8,632 nt of DNA from an uncultured Parafilimonas sp. (lineage in GTDB: Bacteria > Bacteroidota > Bacteroidia > Chitinophagales > Chitinophagaceae). The notes below the pieces were generated by a model, which had not been told where the DNA came from, did not search any database, and was given only the letters and a program-made list of their open reading frames with translations. A program made the translations under genes and the position numbers. Numbering within the stretch: position 1 is the stretch's first letter; every line of letters starts with the position of its first letter. Shown here piece after piece: positions 1 through 6,367 of this stretch. The DNA is taken from contig CALAGJ010000069.1 in NCBI GenBank assembly GCA_937892395.1, positions 1-8,632 of the forward strand. Direction: 5' to 3'.

Positions 1-233
1 AAAAGTATTAAAATATGGCCAAATCCTGTAAGTAATGTTTTAAATATTGAAAAGGGTTTTACAATTAAAATAGTTGAGATACAACAGATACAAACAGGCA
101 GGGTACAAAAATTGTAGGCAACAATACAACAATAATGAGAATACAAACTGCAGCGTTGCAGCCAGGAATTTATAGTCTCATTATTGTAGGTAAAATTGAA
201 GAAAGGGTAAAGGGAAAAATGCTGAAGGAGTAA
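1..233 (+). pseudogene. 3' end of a T9SS-secreted protein gene (type A C-terminal sorting domain), apparent frameshift
   Basis: This is the C-terminal end of a gene that begins outside the window. Frame 1 (bases 1-117) reads KSIKIWPNPVSNVLNIEKG and continues to ...QTGRVQKL before a TAG at 115-117. The frame with codons starting at 114 continues the same domain: IVGNNTTIMRIQTAALQPG, then IYSLIIVGKIEERVKGKMLKE and TAA at 231-233. Joined, they give a typical type IX secretion sorting domain (TIGR04183-like): a PNP motif near its start, alternating beta strands, an LQPGIY turn and a final basic strand. In known systems this domain takes the protein across the outer membrane and is then removed. 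The join lies in the A5 run at 107-111; one extra A, or a -1 slip on AAA, restores the frame. It could be a real mutation, a recoding site or a sequence error. The passenger domain, and so the protein's function, is outside the window. Confidence 0.75.
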
Positions 234-384
234 GAAACAATATAAAGTTTATAAGAGAAAATTACATGTTGAAAAATGAGGATTGTATACGTCAAATATT
301 TTTATTACTCCTTACTAAATGAGAATTGCAAGCCCCATAAAGTCCTTGAATTTTTGAAAATGGAATATTATTCTTAAAAAGAAT

Positions 385-415
385 TTTCTATTTTGGCTTC
401 CGGCCATTACTTTCG
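385..415 (+). promoter_or_regulatory. candidate promoter of tRNA-Cys
   Basis: TACTTTCG at 408-415 matches the Bacteroidota -7 consensus TAnnTTTG with one mismatch. A weak TTTC at 385-388 lies 19 nt upstream in the -33 position. Transcription would begin a few bases before the mature tRNA 5' end at 424, which is sensible for a tRNA gene. The -33 element is poor, so this is a positional inference. Confidence 0.35.
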
Positions 416-423
416 CAACCTCT

Positions 424-494
424 GGTACTGTGGCCGAGTGATCAGGCAGAGGTCTGCAAAACCTTGTACAGCAGTTTGAATCTGCTCGGTACCT
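424..494 (+). tRNA. tRNA-Cys (anticodon GCA)
   Basis: A full cloverleaf can be folded by eye. The acceptor stem pairs 424-430 (GGTACTG) with 487-493 (CGGTACC), including one G-U pair. The D arm has a 3-bp stem (433-435/445-447). The anticodon stem pairs 449-453 with 461-465, and its 7-nt loop carries GCA at 456-458, which reads UGC/UGU Cys codons. The T arm pairs 470-474 with 482-486 around the loop TTTGAAT. The discriminator base at 494 is U, as expected for tRNA-Cys, and CCA is encoded at 495-497. The T-loop has T where most tRNAs have C (TTCGAAT), a tolerated variation. It is a single tRNA, with no other tRNA nearby, and is followed directly by a terminator hairpin. Confidence 0.96.
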
Positions 495-496
495 CC

Positions 497-538
497 AAGG
501 AGACCTGTAAGGCTATACCTTCAGGTCTCCTTCTTTTC
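497..538 (+). terminator. intrinsic terminator after tRNA-Cys
   Basis: A perfect 11-bp stem pairs 497-507 (AAGGAGACCTG) with 522-532 (CAGGTCTCCTT). Inside the loop AAGG (509-512) can pair with CCTT (518-521), extending the helix past a one-base bulge. It is followed by CTTTTC, a short U-rich tract. It begins at the last base of the encoded CCA, which fits termination of the tRNA transcript. The U-tract is short (four T), so read-through into the gene starting at 546 is possible. Confidence 0.8.
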
Positions 539-545
539 AAGAAAT

Positions 546-944
546 ATGAAATATTCACAATACGTTGGTATTTTCTTCGGCCTTGTTTTAATCTGGCTTT
601 GTTTTCAAACCTGGGTCATCATTCCGCATAAGGATATTATTGTTACGGGTTTTCAATCCGAAGGCACACGCTTTGGCCGCCCGGGTATGATTCATATGTG
701 GTTTATAGCTATATCTGTAGTATTATTTGCATTGCCTTTTACTTGGGCCAAAAGAAGCAATGTTTTTTTTACTGCAATAAATCTGGCTTGGGCCATTAGA
801 AATTATATCATTGTAAGCACCTGCTTCATGGGCGAATGTCCGGAAAAGCAATGGGCCTTATATTTATTGCCCATATTTGCAGCTATTGTTTTTCTGATGT
901 CGCTACTCCCTTCCACGCCAGTGGCCACAAAGAAAAAATCATAA
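546..944 (+). CDS. small four-helix membrane protein, function unknown
   Basis: The 132-residue product is hydrophobic, with probable membrane helices near residues 6-25, 49-66, 72-91 and 104-122 and a lysine-rich C-terminus (KKKS) suggesting a cytoplasmic tail. I do not recognise a named family. Notable residues are Cys19, a CFMGEC pair (Cys93, Cys98) between helices 3 and 4 that could form a disulphide or bind a metal, and conserved-looking GRPGMIHMW at the start of helix 2. No in-frame ATG lies upstream, so ATG 546 is the longest start; there is no Shine-Dalgarno site, as is usual in this phylum. The start lies 7 nt beyond the tRNA-Cys terminator U-tract, leaving no room for a separate promoter; expression probably depends on read-through from the tRNA promoter. 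A T8 run at 773-780 inside the gene is prone to frameshift. Composition matches the rest of the window. Confidence 0.8.
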   Translation: MKYSQYVGIFFGLVLIWLCFQTWVIIPHKDIIVTGFQSEGTRFGRPGMIHMWFIAISVVLFALPFTWAKRSNVFFTAINLAWAIRNYIIVSTCFMGECPEKQWALYLLPIFAAIVFLMSLLPSTPVATKKKS

Positions 945-990
945 GGCCATCCTCAATTACCTAGCCTTAACATATTTGCCCTAAAAATTC

Positions 991-1022
991 TTTGTTCCTT
1001 TAAGTGCATTACGCTACTTTTG
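991..1022 (+). promoter_or_regulatory. rpoB promoter, Bacteroidota type
   Basis: TTTG at 991-994 and TACTTTTG at 1015-1022 are separated by 20 nt. This exactly fits the primary sigma factor consensus known for Bacteroides and Flavobacterium (TTTG, 19-21 nt, TAnnTTTG). The start of transcription is expected around 1027-1030. Its presence just ahead of rpoB indicates that rpoB is transcribed on its own rather than from a ribosomal protein operon. Confidence 0.72.
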
Positions 1023-1027
1023 CCGTC

Positions 1028-1150
1028 CTTTTATTTCGGGGTAGGGGGCAACAAGCAGGCATCTAAGCAATAAATTATTTTTTAACTGTTTAATTACCAG
1101 CAGGTTAGCTAACTCTCCGGCATACTCCAAAAAATACAGGAATAAATTCT
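1028..1150 (+). promoter_or_regulatory. probable 5' leader of rpoB mRNA
   Basis: If the promoter at 991-1022 is used, rpoB mRNA carries an untranslated leader of about 120 nt. It contains a G-rich patch (GGGGTAGGGGG near 1038-1048), an A/T-rich stretch and a perfect 10-bp palindrome GTTAGCTAAC at 1104-1113. The last 20 nt before the ATG are A/T-rich without a Shine-Dalgarno site. No known riboswitch or ribosomal-protein-binding fold is recognisable. A regulatory role is only a possibility. Confidence 0.35.
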
Positions 1151-4100
1151 ATGGCGTCAACCACGGTACAAAACAGGCACAACTTTGCAAAAACAAAGCA
1201 CCTGGCAGAGGCTCCCGATTTGTTAGATATTCAGTTAGAATCCTTCAAGGAGTTTTTCCAGTTGGAAACTACTCCTGACAAAAGAAACAATGAAGGTCTC
1301 TTTAAAGTGTTTAGAGAAAATTTTCCCATTACAGACACAAGAAACATATTTGTACTTGAGTTTCTGGATTACTACATTGACCCTCCCCGTTATTCTATTG
1401 AAGAATGTATGGAGCGTGGATTAAGCTATGCAGTACCACTTAAGGCTAAGCTTCGTTTGAGTTGTAATGACGAAGAGCACGTTGATTTTCAAACCATCGT
1501 ACAGGATGTATTTCTTGGAAATCTTCCCTACATGACTCCACGTGCCACTTTTGTAATTAATGGCGCAGAGCGTGTGGTGGTAAGCCAATTACACCGCTCT
1601 CCTGGTGTGTTTTTTGGGCAAAGTGTTCACCCAAATGGTTCTAAAATTTATTCTGCTCGAGTTATTCCTTTCAAAGGAGCTTGGATGGAATTTGCCACAG
1701 ATATCAATAACGTAATGTATGCTTACATTGACCGGAAGAAAAAATTTCCGGTTACTACATTACTTCGTGCCATCGGGTATGAATCTGATAAAGACATTCT
1801 GGAATTATTTGGAATGGCCGATGAAATAGTTGTTGATAAAGAAGTTTTAACCAATCAATACGTCGGCAGTCGGTTGGCAGCAAGGGTGCTTCGTTCATGG
1901 GTGGAAGATTTTGTGGATGAAGATAGTGGCGAAGTGGTAAGCATTGAGAGAAATGAAATTATTTTAGAGCGTGATACGGTGCTGGATGAAGATAATATCG
2001 AGATGATTTGCGATATGGAAATCAAAAGTGTCTTTATCCAAAAAGAAGAAGTAGGTGGAGATTATACCATTATTTATAATACACTCAATAAGGATACTTC
2101 AAACAATGAATTAGAAGCAGTACAGCATATATACCGCCAATTGCGTGGTGCTGATGCTCCTGATAACGAAACAGCTCGTGGTATCATTGACAAATTATTC
2201 TTTAGCGATAAAAGATATGATCTTGGTGAAGTAGGTCGATATAAAATCAATCGCAAACTTGGTGTTATACAAGAATCTTTAAAACGTGTATTGACACGTG
2301 ATGATATCATTGAAATCATTAAATATTTAGTACGCCTTACCAATAGTAAAGCTGAGGTTGATGACATTGATCACCTGAGCAATCGGAGAGTACGTACAGT
2401 TGGCGAGCAATTATATGCTCAGTTTGGAATTGGTTTGGCACGTATGGCTCGTACCATTAGAGAGAGAATGAATGTAAGGGATAATGAAGTATTTACTCCG
2501 GTAGATTTGATTAATGCCCGTACACTAAGTTCAGTTATCAATAGCTTCTTTGGTACATCCCAGCTATCACAGTTTTTGGATCAAACCAATCCACTTTCTG
2601 AAATTACACACAAACGTCGTATTTCAGCCTTAGGCCCAGGCGGTTTAAGCAGAGAGAGAGCGGGTTTTGAAGTAAGGGACGTACACTATTCCCACTATGG
2701 AAGATTGTGTACCATAGAAACACCGGAAGGTCCAAACATCGGATTGATATCTACACTTTGCGTGCATGCACGTATCAATGATATGGGCTTCATAGAAACA
2801 CCTTACCGCAAGGTAAAAGAAGGTTCTGTAGATATGAAGAAGCTCACATTTCTAAGTGCAGAAGAAGAAGACGAAGCAAAGATTGCACAGAGTAATTCCA
2901 TATTGGATGAAAAAGGCAATTTTATTGACGATAGGATTGTAAGCCGTCAAACGGGTGACTTCCCCATATTAGAAAGGAATGATGTAGAATACATGGACGT
3001 AGCTCCAAACCAGATTGTAGGTTTAAGTGCATCTCTAATACCATTTTTGGAACATGATGATGCCAACCGTGCATTGATGGGCTCAAACATGCAACGGCAG
3101 GCTGTGCCACTTATTCGACCAGAAGCACCAATAGTTGGTACCGGTCTGGAAGGCAAAGCTGCAAGAGATGCAAGAATACAGATACATGCAGAGGGTGATG
3201 GTGTTGTTGAATTTGTAGATAGCAGGGAAATACATGTACGCTATGAGCGAAATGACAAAGATCGTGTAGCCAGTTTCCACGATGATTTAATTGTATATCG
3301 CCTCACTAAATTTATTAAGACTAACCAATCCACTTCTATCATACTTAGACCTGCCGTAAAGAAGGGCCAAATTTTGAAAAAAGGTGATTTCCTTACAGAG
3401 GGTTATGCAACAAAGGATGGTGAACTTGCTTTAGGTCGCAATTTGGTTGTAGCATTTATGCCTTGGAAAGGTTATAACTTTGAAGATGCCATCGTAATCA
3501 ATGAAAAAGTGGTTAGAGATGATATCTTCACTTCAATACATATTGATGAATTTGAATTAGAAGTAAGGGATACGAAGCTGGGTGAAGAAGAGCTTACTCC
3601 AGATATTCCGAATGTATCAGAAGAAGCTACAAAAGATTTGGATGAATATGGTATCATACGAATAGGAGCACCAGTAAGAGAAGGAGATATTTTGATTGGA
3701 AAAATTACACCAAAAGGCGAAAGTGATCCTACTCCGGAAGAAAAACTGTTGCGTGCCATCTTTGGGGATAAAGCAGGAGATGCAAAAGACGCTTCGCTCA
3801 AAGCACCAAATGGTGTAGAAGGCGTAGTTATTGATAAAAAACTATTCCAACGTACTAAAAAAGATAAGAGCAGTAAAGTAAGAGAGAAAGCACTTCTTGA
3901 AAAAACGGAGAAGATTCATGAAAAGAATGAAGCTGCTATCAATGAAGTATTGCTTGAGAAATTAAATATTCTCTTAAAAGATCAAACATCATCTGGTGTT
4001 ACAAACACATTTGGAGAAGTATTGGTAGGTAGAGGTGTAAAGTTTAATCCAAAAAATATTGCTGCTATTGACTTTCAAAGTGTAAACCCACTTGGATGGA

Positions 4101-4957
4101 CAGCAGATGCCGAAACAAATGAATATATCAATATTCTACTACACAACTATACTATTAAGTATAATGAAGAATTAGGTCGTTATAAGAGAGAGAAATTTAA
4201 TATATCTATTGGAGATGAATTGCCTGCTGGTGTATTAAAATTGGCTAAAGTATTTCTTGCCGTAAAACGTAAATTGAAAGTAGGAGATAAAATGGCTGGT
4301 CGTCATGGTAACAAGGGAATTGTAGCCAAAATAGTACGTGCAGAGGACATGCCGTTTTTGGAAGATGGCACACCGGTAGATATTGTTCTCAATCCTTTGG
4401 GTGTACCAAGTCGTATGAATCTGGGTCAGATTTATGAAACAATTTTGGGTTGGACAGGTAAGAAATTGGGAGTACGTTTTGCTACACCAATTTTTGATGG
4501 TGCATCCGTAGAAGATATTTCAAACTACTGTAAAGATGCGGGCATACCTGCCATGGGTCATACTTATCTTTATGATGGTGAAACGGGTGAAAGATTTGAC
4601 CAGAAAGCAACTGTGGGTGTAATCTACATGCTTAAACTGCATCACATGGTAGATGATAAGATGCATGCCCGCTCTATAGGACCATATAGTTTAATTACGC
4701 AGCAGCCTTTGGGTGGTAAAGCACAATTTGGTGGTCAGCGTTTTGGAGAAATGGAAGTATGGGCACTGGAAGCTTATGGTGCTTCAAATATCCTTCAGGA
4801 ATTGCTAACAATTAAATCTGATGATATCATAGGTCGTGCAAAAACTTATGAGTCTATAGTGAAAGGAGACAATGTGCCACGTGCCGGTGTACCTGAATCA
4901 TTTAATGTGTTAGTACACGAACTGAGAGGTTTGGGTCTTGATCTAAAGTTTGAATAG
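1151..4957 (+). CDS. rpoB: DNA-directed RNA polymerase subunit beta
   Basis: RpoB is the second largest subunit of RNA polymerase and with beta-prime forms the catalytic core. The 1268-residue product is full length for Bacteroidota (about 1270). In order: protrusion and lobe with VVSQLHRSPGVFFGQS near residues 147-162; the fork/rifampicin region around 468-494 with SQLSQFLDQTNPLSEITHKR and ISALGPGG, where Gln474, Asp477, His487, Arg490 and Ser492 are the rifampicin-sensitive wild-type residues (E. coli 513, 516, 526, 529, 531); GRLCTIETPEGPNIGL; the active-centre motif GDKMAGRHGNKG with Lys1047 and Lys1055 (E. coli 1065, 1073); and the C-terminal clamp region MHARSIGPYSLITQQPLGGK with His1172 (E. 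coli 1237), ending in PESFNVLVHELRGLGL. A charged helical insert near 910-950 matches the lineage insert of this phylum. Start MASTTVQNRHNFA aligns with family starts. No rplL lies upstream and no rpoC follows. Confidence 0.99.
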   Translation: MASTTVQNRHNFAKTKHLAEAPDLLDIQLESFKEFFQLETTPDKRNNEGLFKVFRENFPITDTRNIFVLEFLDYYIDPPRYSIEECMERGLSYAVPLKAKLRLSCNDEEHVDFQTIVQDVFLGNLPYMTPRATFVINGAERVVVSQLHRSPGVFFGQSVHPNGSKIYSARVIPFKGAWMEFATDINNVMYAYIDRKKKFPVTTLLRAIGYESDKDILELFGMADEIVVDKEVLTNQYVGSRLAARVLRSWVEDFVDEDSGEVVSIERNEIILERDTVLDEDNIEMICDMEIKSVFIQKEEVGGDYTIIYNTLNKDTSNNELEAVQHIYRQLRGADAPDNETARGIIDKLFFSDKRYDLGEVGRYKINRKLGVIQESLKRVLTRDDIIEIIKYLVRLTNSKAEVDDIDHLSNRRVRTVGEQLYAQFGIGLARMARTIRERMNVRDNEVFTPVDLINARTLSSVINSFFGTSQLSQFLDQTNPLSEITHKRRISALGPGGLSRERAGFEVRDVHYSHYGRLCTIETPEGPNIGLISTLCVHARINDMGFIETPYRKVKEGSVDMKKLTFLSAEEEDEAKIAQSNSILDEKGNFIDDRIVSRQTGDFPILERNDVEYMDVAPNQIVGLSASLIPFLEHDDANRALMGSNMQRQAVPLIRPEAPIVGTGLEGKAARDARIQIHAEGDGVVEFVDSREIHVRYERNDKDRVASFHDDLIVYRLTKFIKTNQSTSIILRPAVKKGQILKKGDFLTEGYATKDGELALGRNLVVAFMPWKGYNFEDAIVINEKVVRDDIFTSIHIDEFELEVRDTKLGEEELTPDIPNVSEEATKDLDEYGIIRIGAPVREGDILIGKITPKGESDPTPEEKLLRAIFGDKAGDAKDASLKAPNGVEGVVIDKKLFQRTKKDKSSKVREKALLEKTEKIHEKNEAAINEVLLEKLNILLKDQTSSGVTNTFGEVLVGRGVKFNPKNIAAIDFQSVNPLGWTADAETNEYINILLHNYTIKYNEELGRYKREKFNISIGDELPAGVLKLAKVFLAVKRKLKVGDKMAGRHGNKGIVAKIVRAEDMPFLEDGTPVDIVLNPLGVPSRMNLGQIYETILGWTGKKLGVRFATPIFDGASVEDISNYCKDAGIPAMGHTYLYDGETGERFDQKATVGVIYMLKLHHMVDDKMHARSIGPYSLITQQPLGGKAQFGGQRFGEMEVWALEAYGASNILQELLTIKSDDIIGRAKTYESIVKGDNVPRAGVPESFNVLVHELRGLGLDLKFE

Positions 4958-4984
4958 CATTAAATATTTGTAAGTTGATACGAT

Positions 4985-5015
4985 AACTGCCTCAGCCTTG
5001 AGGCAGTTTTTTTTT
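4985..5015 (+). terminator. intrinsic terminator of rpoB
   Basis: A perfect 10-bp stem pairs 4985-4994 (AACTGCCTCA) with 4999-5008 (TGAGGCAGTT) around a GCCT loop, followed by nine T in total (5007-5015). It lies 27 nt after the rpoB stop. This is a textbook Rho-independent terminator and closes transcription immediately after rpoB, where rpoC would normally follow. Confidence 0.95.
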
Positions 5016-5100
5016 GGCTCAATATGAGTGAAGGAATTGTGGATTTTTCATAAAGCCAATTAAATTTTGAGCATGAATTCAAAATGAATATTAATATGCC

Positions 5101-5137
5101 AAAAAAAAGCTGAACCATATTGAATGATTCAGCTTTT
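5101..5137 (-). terminator. intrinsic terminator of the minus-strand operon
   Basis: On the minus strand the sequence AAAAGCTGAA (5137-5128), a 13-nt loop and TTCAGCTTTT (5114-5105) form a perfect 10-bp stem, and the T tract continues to 5101 (eight T in total). It lies 20 nt beyond the stop codon of the hydrolase gene at 5157. The A-run on the other side makes it partly bidirectional, so it may also stop any leakage from rpoB. Confidence 0.9.
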
Positions 5138-5156
5138 ATGCTCAGAAAACAATTGT

Positions 5157-6284
5157 TTACTTACAGGAACTTACTTCCGTTGTAAGGTATTGAGATTCTA
5201 TTTTTTGTTTTTGCACTATTTTATTAAAAAAGCAGATGGTATTTTCGAGAATAAAATTTTGTCCATATACTCCATGTCCACCCATTGGATCTATATGTGC
5301 TATTGTGGGTACACCAAGTGACTTCAGCCTGTCATATATTGCTTTACTACCATAAATTTTTAGAAACAATTCGCATGTGTACATATTATTATACTCAAAT
5401 GGACTTACTAAATCTTTCATGCCATGATAACAGATACATGGAACTGCAGTTGAACTATTTATAAGCTGGATATCGCCTATGCCACCCCATAAATTTGCAC
5501 AACCTTTTATTGTAAATTTATCAGTTAAGTTATTGCCACTCTTGTCTAAATATCCGAGTGAAGACCTAGCACCCGGCAGAAATCCATCTGCAGATTCTTG
5601 AGTAAGGTAGGTGGTTTGCATGGTAATAGCTCCTCCTGCACTTGGACCAGTAATGAAAATCCAATTGGTATCTATTGAATATTCATTGGCATGGTGTACC
5701 AAAAAACGCAATGCCGCTCTTGCATCTTGTATAGCTCTATAGATGGCTTGTTTTGCTTCTAAAGAATCACCACTACATAGTACAGTGCGATCCTTTTCCC
5801 AACCTAAACGATAATTTATTGTAGCTGCCACATATCCACTGTTGGCATAGCCAGCACAAAAACCTTTTGAGGTTTTTTTATCCCCAACTAAAAAACCACC
5901 TCCGTGAGCAAATAATACAAGAGGATATTTCTTTCCTGCTGTAGGATTCTCTGGCATATAAATATCTAAATTTAAGTTTTCAACTGTACCTTGATAGGTC
6001 TTGACTCCGGTAGCATAAGTGATATCCCTGATTATTTGGCCAGAATATGCGGTCATATCAAAAAAATCATTTGGATCTGATCCATTTTCATTTGAAATTC
6101 CACCACCACCTCCGCGTGGACCACCGCCACCACCATGATTTCCTCCTCCCCCACGTGGTCCGCCGCCACCGCCGCCACGAGGTCCGCCACCTCCTTGACC
6201 AGGATTTAAAATCTGATTACAGGATGCAATAATTATTGTAAGAAATAAAACTGATGCAAATAGCTTTAGATAATTTTTTCTCAT
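5157..6284 (-). CDS. alpha/beta-hydrolase lipoprotein with Gly/Arg-rich linker
   Basis: The product is a predicted lipoprotein esterase or peptidase-like hydrolase of 375 residues. The N-terminus has basic residues, a hydrophobic stretch and a lipobox ending in IIASC (lipidated Cys22). Residues 29-62 are a low-complexity Gly/Pro/Arg tether. The catalytic domain runs from about 74 to 360 and looks like the COG0657/BD-FAE-type family: oxyanion motif HGGGF (127-131), nucleophile elbow GPSAG with Ser215, acid Asp291 in HGMKD, and His337 in MGGHG. The substrate cannot be told from the sequence. No acidic residues follow Cys22, so the known Bacteroidota surface-export signal is not obvious. It is a tandem paralogue of the gene at 6368-7420, 83 nt away; the catalytic domains align almost without gaps. 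It is the last gene of the operon and is followed by a terminator. No Shine-Dalgarno site is seen; the ATG gives a proper signal peptide. Confidence 0.92.
   Translation of the reverse strand: MRKNYLKLFASVLFLTIIIASCNQILNPGQGGGGPRGGGGGGPRGGGGNHGGGGGPRGGGGGISNENGSDPNDFFDMTAYSGQIIRDITYATGVKTYQGTVENLNLDIYMPENPTAGKKYPLVLFAHGGGFLVGDKKTSKGFCAGYANSGYVAATINYRLGWEKDRTVLCSGDSLEAKQAIYRAIQDARAALRFLVHHANEYSIDTNWIFITGPSAGGAITMQTTYLTQESADGFLPGARSSLGYLDKSGNNLTDKFTIKGCANLWGGIGDIQLINSSTAVPCICYHGMKDLVSPFEYNNMYTCELFLKIYGSKAIYDRLKSLGVPTIAHIDPMGGHGVYGQNFILENTICFFNKIVQKQKIESQYLTTEVSSCK
6099..6200 (-). repeat. imperfect GPRGGGG-type repeat in coding sequence
   Basis: This stretch encodes residues 29-62 of the lipoprotein hydrolase: runs of 4-6 Gly separated by PR (three times) or NH (once). 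It is an island of GC-rich, low-complexity DNA in an otherwise AT-rich gene and is absent from the neighbouring paralogue. Repeats of this kind expand and contract by slippage. The likely role is a flexible, positively charged spacer between the lipid anchor and the enzyme domain. Confidence 0.85.
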
Positions 6285-6367
6285 TTTAAAACGATTTTAG
6301 TGTTAATGATTTAATATTTAGTTTATAGGTATATACAATTATGCCAAATACACAAAATGGGTATAAT

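Noticed and set aside
370..394. Hairpin ATTCTT-AAA-AAGAAT followed by T-rich sequence
   Set aside because: The stem is only 6 bp and all but one pair are A-T, too weak to call a terminator.
234..423. Possible small gene between the T9SS fragment and the tRNA
   Set aside because: AT-rich sequence with only very short frames; apart from the tRNA promoter candidate nothing is supported.
424..497. tRNA-Cys as an integration site with a mobile element
   Set aside because: No integrase gene and no repeated copy of the tRNA 3' end were found in the window.
942..970. Inverted repeat TAAGGC/GCCTTA just after the membrane protein gene
   Set aside because: The 6-bp stem has a 16-nt loop and no T-tract follows; not convincing as a terminator.
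1104..1113. Perfect palindrome GTTAGCTAAC as an operator
   Set aside because: Ten-base palindromes are expected several times by chance in a window of this size, and no second copy was noticed.
2074..2367. Minus-strand open frames inside rpoB (also 2922-3156, 3083-3280 and 3472-3801)
   Set aside because: They lie fully inside the strongly conserved rpoB frame, have no recognisable domains and no promoter, and are chance antisense frames.
5124..5321. Plus-strand 65-codon frame over the operon end
   Set aside because: It overlaps the terminator and the antisense of the hydrolase 3' end; no protein-like features.
6047..6232. Plus-strand open frame giving a His-rich peptide
   Set aside because: It is the antisense of the Gly/Arg-rich tract of the lipoprotein hydrolase; the His runs come from reading GGN-type codons on the other strand.
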